Origin: Alphaproteobacteria bacterium
GTDB taxonomy: Bacteria > Pseudomonadota > Alphaproteobacteria > Rs-D84
Direction: 5' to 3'
Length of the DNA: 5,508 bases
Assembly: GCA_017425725.1 (NCBI GenBank)
Contig: JAFOXU010000192.1
Coordinates: 1-5,508 of the forward strand
Program-made: the position numbers and the translations under genes
The notes under the pieces: generated by a model
The model's database searches: none
Seen by the model: the letters and a program-made list of their open reading frames with translations, nothing else
Told to the model about the DNA's origin: nothing
Shown here: positions 1 to 5,508 of the stretch, piece after piece
Position numbering within the stretch: position 1 is the first letter of the stretch
Layout: each line of letters opens with the position of its first letter

Positions 1-407
1 CACATCCTGATGTTTTGCGAATCTTGGGTAAGGGGAACAAGGAAAGATTGGTTCCTGTATTGCCTGTTGTATGGTCTGCGATTGATAAATATGTTAATGT
101 ACGCCCATTTGGAAACAGTCCAAACGATGAACTGTTTCGCAGTGTACGTGGGTTGCCAATGACACCACGCATGGCGCAAAAGGTTGTTGAAAATCTGCGA
201 CATTATTTGCAATTACCAGACTATGTAACACCGCATGCATTACGTCATACTTTTGCAACAGCATTGCTTGCTGGTGGGGCAGATTTGCGCAGTTTGCAGG
301 AATTGTTGGGTCATTCATCACTGTCAACGACCCAATTATATACCAAGGTTAATATGGCAGAAATCTCAAACATTTATGCCAATGCACATCCACGTGCAAA
401 CGATTAA
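1..407 (+). CDS. xerC: Tyrosine recombinase XerC-like, C-terminal part (5' end outside window)
   Basis: Site-specific tyrosine recombinase that, with a XerD partner, resolves chromosome dimers at dif in the cytoplasm. The frame is open to the left edge (it reads [15 protein letters not shown] from base 3), so the N-terminal SAM-like domain and the first catalytic Arg lie outside the window. Visible catalytic elements, in order, are the beta-hairpin Lys in GKGNKER, the HxxR box in HALRHTFAT, the GHSS histidine, and the nucleophilic Tyr in TTQLYTKV. The C-terminal tail [12 protein letters not shown] matches the AHPRA ending typical of XerC better than XerD, but a XerD or other Xer paralogue is not excluded. 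The TTG at base 15 is internal and not a start. The stop at 405-407 shares bases with the stop of the convergent PHP gene. No dif-like site is visible in the window. Confidence 0.88.
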   Translation, partial: HPDVLRILGKGNKERLVPVLPVVWSAIDKYVNVRPFGNSPNDELFRSVRGLPMTPRMAQKVVENLRHYLQLPDYVTPHALRHTFATALLAGGADLRSLQELLGHSSLSTTQLYTKVNMAEISNIYANAHPRAND

Positions 408-1240
408 AGAATCTTGTTCAAGCCAACTAAATTTACACCGAAACTGTCTGCGTATGCCTTGGCATCGGCAAAGTGTTTGCATACGTGGCTGATATGATGC
501 GCATCATCAGATAAAAACATTGGGATTTTTTTGTCTGCGCACATTTTCATAATACGTGGTGATGGGTGCGGATGTGTTCCATATTTATACAACGCAGTAT
601 TTATTTCCACTGGGATATTTGCTTGGGCGATAATATCTGTTGTTTTTTCTTCTGTATCAATCCATTTTTCGTCACTGCCCAATCCCAGACGACATGGCAA
701 ATCGATATGCGCCAAGAATGTGCATAATCCTGATTTTGCAATCCACTGAACCTTATCCCAATATGCGGTCAGCATTTTATCCTGGTCTTCCGCAGATGCG
801 TTTTTCATATCGTGTATATTGCACAGACGACCGCCATATTCAATCAAATGACATGCACCAATAATATAGTCAGGCTTTAACACATTACGCATATGTTTGT
901 AACCGTTGTGCCATGCGTGATTATCAAATAAATCTAATTCCATGCCACGTAATACGGTTATATTGTTTTGTTTATGAAACGCTATCATATCCAGTACACC
1001 ATAATGTGCTTTAAATTCAGATAATGCCTTATCAAATGTTGTATTATAAATTCTGGAATAACCGCCCGATACAGCATGTGGATAGAACGCAGATTTTGTA
1101 ACATACGGATGTACAATTAAATGATTTGATATGCCCACAGTCCGCATGCCACATTCTGTGGCCTTGTCAATCATTTCTGTGGCAATGTTCTTGCCGTCAA
1201 AACCAAGTGTATGTGTATGAAGTGTAAAATCCTGGGGCAT
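404..1240 (-). CDS. PHP-domain metal-dependent phosphoesterase (HisJ/histidinol-phosphatase-like)
   Basis: A 278-residue PHP-superfamily hydrolase, probably cytoplasmic (no signal peptide), expected to cleave a phosphate ester using a multinuclear metal centre. Motifs visible in order are HTH at residues 8-10 ([10 protein letters not shown]), His40 in GISNHL, Glu101 in RGMELD, His131 in [10 protein letters not shown], His178 in LAHID, Glu212 in VEINT, and Asp246/His248 in SDDAHH. Together these are the full PHP ligand set, so the enzyme is probably active. Length and motif order resemble HisJ-type histidinol-phosphatases, but no other histidine biosynthesis gene is present, so the substrate is not assigned. 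The gene starts 2 bp after the lemA stop, with only a weak distal AAAGG (1254-1258), which suggests translational coupling in a lemA-PHP operon. Its stop overlaps the end of the recombinase gene. Confidence 0.85.
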   Translation of the reverse strand: MPQDFTLHTHTLGFDGKNIATEMIDKATECGMRTVGISNHLIVHPYVTKSAFYPHAVSGGYSRIYNTTFDKALSEFKAHYGVLDMIAFHKQNNITVLRGMELDLFDNHAWHNGYKHMRNVLKPDYIIGACHLIEYGGRLCNIHDMKNASAEDQDKMLTAYWDKVQWIAKSGLCTFLAHIDLPCRLGLGSDEKWIDTEEKTTDIIAQANIPVEINTALYKYGTHPHPSPRIMKMCADKKIPMFLSDDAHHISHVCKHFADAKAYADSFGVNLVGLNKIL

Positions 1241-1242
1241 AT

Positions 1243-1782
1243 TTAAAATTTAACCTTTGGTGCGACTTTTTCAGATTCTTCAATCTCAAACATTTTTTCT
1301 TGTTTGATGCCAAACATATTAGCAACCAAATTAGATGGAAACTGTTCGATTTGTGTATTCAATCTCATAACAACGGTGTTATAAAACTGGCGTGTTGCTT
1401 GGATTTTTGTTTCCGTGTCTGCCAATTCACGTTGTAATTCTAAAAAGTTTTGATTTGCCTTTAATTCAGGATAATTTTCTGCCACAGCGAACAAATTTTT
1501 CAGTGTTTGTGAAATTTTATTTTGTGCTTTTGCGCTATCTACACTGTCGCCTTTCATGGCCATTGTGCGTGCACGTGTCAGTTCTGTTAATGTTTCTTTT
1601 TCGTGTGCTGCTGCACCACGTACAGTCTCAATCAGGTTGGGAATTAAATCATATCTGCGTTTTAACTGTGTATCCACAGTGGCCCATGCCTCACGTGCTT
1701 GGTTACGTCTGGCAATCAGGTCATTATACAGTGCGATAAAATAGAATACAAAAATTGCGATTACTGCGATTGTGGTCCACAT
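1243..1782 (-). CDS. lemA: LemA family membrane protein
   Basis: A 179-residue LemA-family protein, close to the usual length of about 185. Residues 4-20 form one hydrophobic N-terminal membrane segment. The rest is a helical, coiled-coil-like bundle. Family signatures are visible: QLKRRYDLIPNLIETVRG (residues 39-56), AAAHEKETLTELTRAR (57-72), AENYPELKANQNFLELQREL (101-120), RQFYN (131-135) and FPSNLVANMFG (148-158). The biochemical role of LemA is not established. It is often encoded near M48/HtpX-type proteases or TPM-domain proteins, and here an M48 protease gene lies nearby beyond recG on the opposite strand. The start is supported by AAAGGA (1790-1795) with a 7-nt spacer, and a TATAAT box lies further upstream. 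It is the first gene of the two-gene minus-strand unit. Confidence 0.93.
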   Translation of the reverse strand: MWTTIAVIAIFVFYFIALYNDLIARRNQAREAWATVDTQLKRRYDLIPNLIETVRGAAAHEKETLTELTRARTMAMKGDSVDSAKAQNKISQTLKNLFAVAENYPELKANQNFLELQRELADTETKIQATRQFYNTVVMRLNTQIEQFPSNLVANMFGIKQEKMFEIEESEKVAPKVKF

Positions 1783-1789
1783 GTTAAAA

Positions 1790-1795
1790 TCCTTT
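1790..1795 (-). promoter_or_regulatory. Shine-Dalgarno of lemA
   Basis: On the minus strand AAAGGA lies 7 nt before the ATG at 1782-1780. It is a normal ribosome binding site and supports the lemA start. The divergent recG gene has no comparable site. Confidence 0.7.
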
Positions 1796-1816
1796 GTTTT
1801 GTTATGATTTGATTGT

Positions 1817-1822
1817 ATTATA
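1817..1822 (-). promoter_or_regulatory. Probable -10 box of the lemA-PHP operon
   Basis: A perfect TATAAT on the minus strand, about 35 nt upstream of the lemA ATG. It would give a leader of roughly 28 nt containing the AAAGGA site. No good -35 is present at 16-18 nt spacing. A TTGAAT is present but only 12 nt upstream of the -10, too close for a standard sigma-70 promoter. The region is AT-rich, so chance matches are possible. Confidence 0.45.
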
Positions 1823-1852
1823 ACGCCTAAATAAATTCAACATATTTTAATA

Positions 1853-1881
1853 TTGAATATTTTATCTGTTTTCACTAAATT
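1853..1881 (+). promoter_or_regulatory. Candidate sigma-70-type promoter of recG
   Basis: TTGAAT (1853-1858) is followed after exactly 17 bp by TAAATT (1876-1881). The -10 ends only 8 bp before the recG ATG, so transcription would begin at or next to the start codon and give a leaderless or near-leaderless mRNA. This agrees with the absence of a Shine-Dalgarno sequence. In such AT-rich DNA the match could be fortuitous. Confidence 0.4.
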
Positions 1882-1885
1882 TAGT
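1874..1885. promoter_or_regulatory. 12-bp perfect palindrome overlapping the recG -10
   Basis: ACTAAATTTAGT is a perfect inverted repeat ending 4 bp before the recG start codon and covering the proposed -10 box. Its position would suit a repressor operator. A second AT-only inverted repeat, AATATT-G-AATATT (1849-1861), overlaps the proposed -35. No regulator is identifiable from the window. Confidence 0.35.
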
Positions 1886-1889
1886 ATGT

Positions 1890-3950
1890 ATGAAAAAAGA
1901 ACTGACAGATTTTTTAAATACTGACCTGCAATTTATCAAGGGGGTGGGGCCTGTGCTGGCAACTCGGTTCGAAGAATTGCTGGGTGGTCGTCGTGTCTTA
2001 GATTTCTTGTTGCATCGTCCATCATATGTGCGTGCACGTGGTGTAACAGAAAATATTCAAGATATTACACCTGGTGCCAGTTTAACTATACCGCTGATGA
2101 TAAAATCGCACAAGCGTGGTGGGACGTTTGGACGTGGTCGCAGACGACCAACACAGATTATTTGTAACGATACGGTGGGCAATACAGTCGTTCTGCAGTT
2201 TTTTAATTCCAGTTATCTTGATTATTGGTTAAAAAAATTGCCGATTGGTCAATGGCGTATGATTTCTGGTAAACTGGAAAAGGGTGGTGCACGACCAACG
2301 ATAAATCATCCTGACTTTATTGAAGAAATGCAAAATGCATCAAAAATACCATCGGTTCAGGCGATATACCCATCTGGCGAAGGGCTAACACAAAAGGTGT
2401 TTGCAAACGTTCGTGATCAGATTTTTAGTGCGCTGACAGATAAAATACACGATGAATCAGACGACAGAATTATTGAATTTTTTGATGCGTTACATCATGT
2501 GCATTTTCCACAGTCTGATGATGATTTGATGCCAAATGCAACATACATGGCAAAGTTGGCATATTGTGAATTATTGGCGCATCAATCTGCAATTGTTATC
2601 AGCCGTAAAAACAGATTAGATGTACGCAATCGTCGTGTCGTTCGTGCACAGAAATATAATTTAATGGAAAAATTCTGGGCGACAGTTCCATATGAATTAA
2701 CGGGTGCGCAAAAACGTACATGTGATGAAATTTTTACAGATATGGCCAATGATATTCCGATGATGCGCCTTGTCCAAGGTGACGTGGGCAGCGGTAAAAC
2801 CATTGTCGCAATGGCAGCAGCAGTTAAAATGGCAGAAACAGGTGCACAGACGGCATTGTTGGCACCGACAGATACATTGGCGCAACAACACTATGCAAAA
2901 TTGAAACCGCTGTGTGATAAAATTGGCATCGTGTGTGAATGTCTGACAGGTCGTGACAAGGGAACATCACGTCGGGAAAAGTTAATTTCATTGAAATCAG
3001 GACGAACCAAGGTTGTTATTGGAACACACGCATTGTTTTCTAGTGATGTTGAATACAAAGATTTGGGTTTGGTTATCGTTGATGAACAGCATCGATTTGG
3101 TGTTACGCAACGTGAAACATTACGACAAAAGGGTGACAACCCAGATTTATTGGCACTGTCTGCAACACCGATTCCACGAACATTGTCTATGACAATATAT
3201 GGTGATATGGACGTTTCAATAATAAATGAAAAACCAGCAGGGCGCAAACCTATCAAAACATCAAAGATTTCTGTGTCACGAATTAATGATTTGGTTGAAC
3301 GACTGCAATTGCAGATATCCGATGGGGCCAAGGTTTTTTGGGTTTGCCCACTGGTCGAAGAATCAGAATCTGAAAATGTTGCAACTGCGGCTATATCTCG
3401 TCATGAAATGTTGTCTATGTCTTTTCCAAATGCAGGGTTGGTACATGGTCAAATGGATAAAAAAGAACGTGACAGTGTTATGGAAAAATTTGCCGATGAT
3501 AATTCTGATATGAATTTATTGGTCGCAACCACTGTTATCGAGGTTGGTATTGATGTTCCACGTGCTTCGATTATCGTTATTGAAAACGCAGAACGTTTTG
3601 GTTTGGCGGCTTTACATCAGTTGCGTGGTCGTGTTGGGCGCGGCAACACACAATCGTACTGTCTGTTGTTGTTTGGTTATAATGTCAGTGACGATGGTTT
3701 AAAGCGTTTGGATATACTATGTGAAACAGATGATGGATTTGTTATTGCAGAACAAGACCTGATGATGCGTGGTGCTGGTGTTTTGTTGGGTACACGTCAA
3801 AGCGGTTGGATGCAATATCATTTTGTCGATTATCGTGAACACAGGGATTTATTTAAATTGGCATCACGTGCGGCACGTGATAATGATATGGATAATTGGA
3901 CAAATGATTTAATGTTTCTATTTAATCGTGGGGTGGTCTTGGGTGCGTAA
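1890..3950 (+). CDS. recG: ATP-dependent DNA helicase RecG
   Basis: Cytoplasmic SF2 double-stranded DNA translocase that reverses stalled forks and processes branched recombination intermediates. It is 686 residues, against about 693 for E. coli RecG, so it is full length. The N-terminal helix-hairpin-like start (IKGVGPVLATRFEELLGG, residues 16-33) and the FLLHRPSYVRAR segment (39-50) lead into the OB-fold wedge domain (about 60-150). Helicase motifs are Walker A GDVGSGKT (297-304), the RecG-type DEQH box in VDEQHRFGV (397-405), SATPIPRT (424-431), GLVHGQM (516-522), ATTVIEVGIDVP (546-557) and QLRGRVGRG (577-585). The C-terminal TRG region reads RGAGVLLGTRQSG (627-639), where Ala and Val replace the usual Pro and acidic residue. 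The ATG start lacks a Shine-Dalgarno. The 3' end overlaps the start of the M48 protease gene. Confidence 0.97.
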   Translation: MKKELTDFLNTDLQFIKGVGPVLATRFEELLGGRRVLDFLLHRPSYVRARGVTENIQDITPGASLTIPLMIKSHKRGGTFGRGRRRPTQIICNDTVGNTVVLQFFNSSYLDYWLKKLPIGQWRMISGKLEKGGARPTINHPDFIEEMQNASKIPSVQAIYPSGEGLTQKVFANVRDQIFSALTDKIHDESDDRIIEFFDALHHVHFPQSDDDLMPNATYMAKLAYCELLAHQSAIVISRKNRLDVRNRRVVRAQKYNLMEKFWATVPYELTGAQKRTCDEIFTDMANDIPMMRLVQGDVGSGKTIVAMAAAVKMAETGAQTALLAPTDTLAQQHYAKLKPLCDKIGIVCECLTGRDKGTSRREKLISLKSGRTKVVIGTHALFSSDVEYKDLGLVIVDEQHRFGVTQRETLRQKGDNPDLLALSATPIPRTLSMTIYGDMDVSIINEKPAGRKPIKTSKISVSRINDLVERLQLQISDGAKVFWVCPLVEESESENVATAAISRHEMLSMSFPNAGLVHGQMDKKERDSVMEKFADDNSDMNLLVATTVIEVGIDVPRASIIVIENAERFGLAALHQLRGRVGRGNTQSYCLLLFGYNVSDDGLKRLDILCETDDGFVIAEQDLMMRGAGVLLGTRQSGWMQYHFVDYREHRDLFKLASRAARDNDMDNWTNDLMFLFNRGVVLGA

Positions 3951-5244
3951 GTTTATTGCAATTTTATTATCTGTATTTTTGATTGCACCTGTATATGGTG
4001 CATCGCAAATAAATGATACAGAAACAGAAAAATTACTGATGGAATTGATTAGGCCATTGGGTGTTGCAGCAAATATCCCCAGTGGCAGATTGAAAATACA
4101 TATAATTGATGATAATGATTTTAATGCGTTTGTATCTGGTGGCGAAGATGTATTTGTTTATACAGGTTTGTTAAAACAAATTAAAAACCCCAGTGCATTT
4201 CAGGCTGTTATTGCGCACGAAATGGGGCACATGTTGGGCGGACATATGACACAAATGTCTGATCGCATGGCCGCAGAAATGAAGCGTACGATGCTGATAC
4301 AGGCATTGGGGGTTGGTCTGATGGTGGCTGGTGGTAACCCGTCATTGGGGGCAGGGGTACTGGCTGGTTCGTCTGGTGTAGCCCAGCAATCTATGTTGGC
4401 ATTTACACGTGACGAAGAAAGAATTGCAGACGGTCTGGGGTTGGATTTAATGATTTCTGCCAAACAAAATCCCAATGGTTTTATTGATGTATTTAAACAA
4501 ATGCAAGATTTAACGGGTGTTATGGAATCGAAAATCAATCCAAATCGTATCAATCACCCATTGACCGCAGAAAGACTGAACAACATCAAATCGCAAATTG
4601 AAAACAAGGATATAAAATATAATACAGACACAAATATTGCATCTCAGAAAACGTATGAATATGAATTGGTGCGTGCAAAATTAATTGGATATTTGGATGC
4701 AGCAAAATCTGTGTTGGAAAAATATCCATATTCAGATAAATCTGATGCGGCACTGTATGCCCGTGCAATTGCAAATATGCGTGCCGGCAATCTGGATGGT
4801 GCCAAAATGGGTACACAAACACTGATTTCCAGACAACCAAATAATCCATATTTTTATGAACTGTTGGGCGATATTGAATATCAGTTTGGACATTATGATG
4901 ACAGTGTGCGTGCATATGAACAATCATTAAAACTGGAAAAAAATGCGCCACAGATACAAACTGCGTTGGCATTGGTGTTAACAGAACGCAGAAAACCAGA
5001 TGATGCACAACGTGCAATTGAACTATGTAAAACGTCATTGTTGTCAGATGCAACTGCGTTTACTTATTGGGTTTTGGCACGTGCGTATGGTGATGATGAT
5101 GCAGGACGCAGTGCATGGGCCATGGCAGAATACTATAACATGATTGGCAAGGATAAGGATGCCAAGAAATATGCAAAAAGCGCCCAGAAACACCTGAAAA
5201 AAACCGACCCAGAATACATCAAGGCCGGTGAATTAGTGGATTAA
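3943..5244 (+). CDS. Secreted M48-family metalloprotease with TPR-like C-terminal region (BepA/YfgC-like)
   Basis: Predicted periplasmic zinc protease of 433 residues, probably acting in outer-membrane protein quality control as BepA does (inference from architecture). The chosen GTG start gives MRKFIAILLSVFLIAPVYGA, a clean Sec signal peptide with a likely cleavage site near VYGAS. An upstream in-frame GTG at 3928 would add only MGWSW and weaken the signal. The GGGGTGG run at 3930-3936 is a plausible Shine-Dalgarno for 3943. Zinc motif HEMGH is at residues 92-96 and the third ligand is Glu159 in the M48 pattern ExxAD (ERIAD). A glycine-rich hydrophobic segment (about 118-148) lies between them. 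Residues 240-425 are helical, with a recognisable TPR unit around NPYFYELLGDIEYQFGHYDD. The gene overlaps the recG end by 8 bp, implying cotranscription, and its stop runs into a terminator. Confidence 0.9.
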   Translation: MRKFIAILLSVFLIAPVYGASQINDTETEKLLMELIRPLGVAANIPSGRLKIHIIDDNDFNAFVSGGEDVFVYTGLLKQIKNPSAFQAVIAHEMGHMLGGHMTQMSDRMAAEMKRTMLIQALGVGLMVAGGNPSLGAGVLAGSSGVAQQSMLAFTRDEERIADGLGLDLMISAKQNPNGFIDVFKQMQDLTGVMESKINPNRINHPLTAERLNNIKSQIENKDIKYNTDTNIASQKTYEYELVRAKLIGYLDAAKSVLEKYPYSDKSDAALYARAIANMRAGNLDGAKMGTQTLISRQPNNPYFYELLGDIEYQFGHYDDSVRAYEQSLKLEKNAPQIQTALALVLTERRKPDDAQRAIELCKTSLLSDATAFTYWVLARAYGDDDAGRSAWAMAEYYNMIGKDKDAKKYAKSAQKHLKKTDPEYIKAGELVD

Positions 5245-5270
5245 AAACACCCCGTTGGGGGTGCCTTTTT
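5243..5270 (+). terminator. Rho-independent terminator after the M48 protease gene (bidirectional)
   Basis: Stem CACCCC (5248-5253) and GGGGTG (5258-5263) with a GTTG loop, followed by CC and five T. Five A precede the stem, so it also works on the minus strand, where the T run follows the stem directly. The A run overlaps the stop codon of the protease gene. The hairpin is one of two near-identical copies in the window. Confidence 0.85.
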
Positions 5271-5291
5271 ATAATGGGGCGGATAACCGGA
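5243..5291. repeat. Direct repeat copy 1: tRNA-His 3' end plus terminator
   Basis: A 49-bp sequence repeated at 5394-5441 with a single difference (five G against four G in the stem run). On the minus strand it holds the last bases of tRNA-His, from the T stem through the acceptor strand, discriminator C and CCA, followed by the downstream terminator. Repeated tRNA 3' ends are the usual footprint of tRNA-targeting integrases, but tandem tRNA duplication followed by decay gives the same signature. Confidence 0.9.
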
Positions 5292-5364
5292 TTGTAAATT
5301 CCCATGTTCGTTTACACTCCATGGGCCCCTTTCGCCTGCGCTGTCGCTGCGGCTCGAACCGGCG
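5275..5364 (-). pseudogene. Degenerate, interrupted tRNA-His 3' half
   Basis: On the minus strand 5364-5353 reads CGCCGGTTCGAG, identical over 12 bases to the T arm of the intact tRNA-His (5453-5442). Bases 5291-5275 then match the rest of the T stem, the 3' acceptor strand, the discriminator and CCA. In the intact gene these two blocks are contiguous. Here they are separated by exactly 61 bp. No D arm or anticodon arm is recognisable before 5364, although GGCGGTA on the minus strand (5382-5376) resembles the tRNA 5' end with one base lost. The product cannot be a functional tRNA. The interpretation as a tRNA remnant is inference from the split match. Confidence 0.5.
5292..5352. other. 61-bp GC-rich-ended insert with two competing hairpins
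   Basis: Sequence that splits the tRNA-like copy. It contains two overlapping, mutually exclusive inverted repeats: TGTAAA/TTTACA (5293-5298 with 5311-5316) and CCCATG/CATGGG (5301-5306 with 5320-5325). The right half is GC-rich. By hand count, 5321-5385 is about 70% G+C, far above the surrounding genes. There is no coding potential, no terminal inverted repeat and no obvious target duplication. Identity unknown. Confidence 0.4.
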
Positions 5365-5382
5365 GTTCTCGTCCGTACCGCC
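5361..5382. repeat. GC-rich inverted repeat
   Basis: GGCGGT (5361-5366) and ACCGCC (5377-5382) can form a 6-bp stem with a 10-nt loop, between the tRNA-like T arm and the second terminator. The stem is not followed directly by a T run on the plus strand, so it is not called a terminator on its own. Confidence 0.4.
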
Positions 5383-5392
5383 CAGACATAAT

Positions 5393-5420
5393 AAAAAACA
5401 CCCCGTTGGGGTGCCTTTTT
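5393..5420 (-). terminator. Rho-independent terminator of tRNA-His (bidirectional)
   Basis: On the minus strand, downstream of the tRNA CCA end, CACCCC-AAC-GGGGTG (stem arms 5413-5408 and 5404-5399) is followed immediately by six T (5398-5393), a canonical terminator. It begins 11 nt after the tRNA 3' end. It is nearly identical to the hairpin at 5243-5270. Confidence 0.88.
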
Positions 5421-5441
5421 ATAATGGGGCGGATAACCGGA
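5394..5441. repeat. Direct repeat copy 2: tRNA-His 3' end plus terminator
   Basis: The 48-bp partner of 5243-5291, sitting inside the intact tRNA-His gene and its terminator, and therefore probably the parental copy. The two copies are offset by about 150 bp. The match continues into the T arm (5442-5453), which recurs at 5353-5364. Confidence 0.9.
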
Positions 5442-5502
5442 CTCGAACCGGCGACATTTGGTACCACAAACCAACGCTCTAACCAACTGAGCTATATCCG
5501 CC
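5425..5502 (-). tRNA. tRNA-His (anticodon GTG), with encoded G-1 and CCA
   Basis: Complete cloverleaf on the minus strand: acceptor GCGGATA/TATCCGC (5501-5495 and 5435-5429), D arm GCTC-AGTTGGTTA-GAGC, anticodon stem TTGGT/ACCAA with loop TTGTGGT, variable loop ATGTC, and T arm GCCGG-TTCGAGT-CCGGT. The anticodon GTG is at 5467-5465. The discriminator is C73 (5428) and CCA is encoded at 5427-5425. The base before the acceptor, G-1 at 5502, can pair with C73, which is the histidine identity element read by HisRS and explains the apparent eighth acceptor pair. The promoter would lie beyond the right edge. Apparent protein reading frames across this gene on both strands are artefacts. Confidence 0.97.
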
Positions 5503-5508
5503 ATACTG

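Noticed and set aside
15..17. TTG as the start codon of the recombinase
   Set aside because: The frame is open to the left edge and the catalytic domain begins upstream, so this is an internal Leu codon.
1386..1744. Plus-strand reading frames inside lemA, and similar frames inside the PHP, recG and protease genes
   Set aside because: They are shadow frames antisense or out of frame to well-supported genes. They have cysteine- and histidine-rich or otherwise unnatural composition and no ribosome sites.
4425..4443. Apparent loss of the third zinc-binding Glu in the M48 protease (Ile where EAD is often seen)
   Set aside because: The ligand in the family pattern ExxAD is the Glu three residues before Ala. 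Here ERIAD retains it, so the active site is intact.
5255..5482. 75-residue plus-strand reading frame over the same region
   Set aside because: It is antisense to the tRNA and crosses both terminator hairpins, with no ribosome site and no domain.
5241..5504. 87-residue minus-strand reading frame starting MADIAQLVRALVCG
   Set aside because: It is a translation through tRNA-His, the terminators and the tRNA-like remnant. Its repeated SGYPPHYKKAP segment simply reflects the duplicated tRNA end. Proteins of this type are familiar mis-annotations over tRNAs.
1..5508. Search for CRISPR arrays, insertion sequences, a dif site and defence genes
   Set aside because: No regularly spaced repeats, transposase or XerC/XerD dif-like sequence was seen. 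The only repeats are the tRNA-associated pair near the right end.

Overview
The window looks like AT-rich bacterial chromosome, probably from an alphaproteobacterium. The evidence is a XerC-like recombinase ending in the AHPRA tail, a LemA protein, a full-length RecG, and a signal-peptide M48 protease with a TPR-like C-terminal region, as found in diderm bacteria. Codon use is uniform across the genes (many CGT, GCA, ACA and CCA codons), so none looks recently acquired. The tRNA-His encodes G-1 opposite C73. Many rhizobial, rhodobacteral and caulobacteral relatives have lost this pair, which hints at a lineage outside that group. The taxonomic placement is inference.

Layout from left to right. 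(1) Bases 1-407, plus strand: the C-terminal half of a Xer-type tyrosine recombinase, cut by the window edge. (2) Bases 404-1782, minus strand: a two-gene unit, lemA followed by a PHP-domain phosphoesterase. The gap between them is 2 bp, and the PHP gene's stop overlaps the recombinase stop in a shared TTAA. (3) Bases 1783-1889: a divergent, very AT-rich promoter region. It holds a TATAAT box for lemA, and a -35/-10 pair plus a perfect 12-bp palindrome directly against the recG start codon. (4) Bases 1890-5244, plus strand: recG overlapping a secreted M48 metalloprotease gene. (5) Bases 5245-5508: a bidirectional terminator, a GC-rich segment, a second near-identical terminator, and tRNA-His(GTG) on the minus strand.

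The genes are mostly housekeeping. Xer recombinase resolves chromosome dimers, RecG remodels stalled forks and recombination intermediates, the M48/TPR protein is probably a periplasmic envelope-quality protease, and LemA is a membrane protein of unclear function. The part that ordinary annotation does not explain is the 3' end. A 49-bp unit containing the 3' end of tRNA-His plus its terminator is repeated 150 bp away. The next 12 bases of the tRNA T arm are also repeated, but there they are separated from the first unit by exactly 61 bp of unrelated sequence. I read this as a decayed tRNA-His copy interrupted by an insertion, or as a tRNA-end attachment-site scar. No large novel defence or mobile system is visible in this window.
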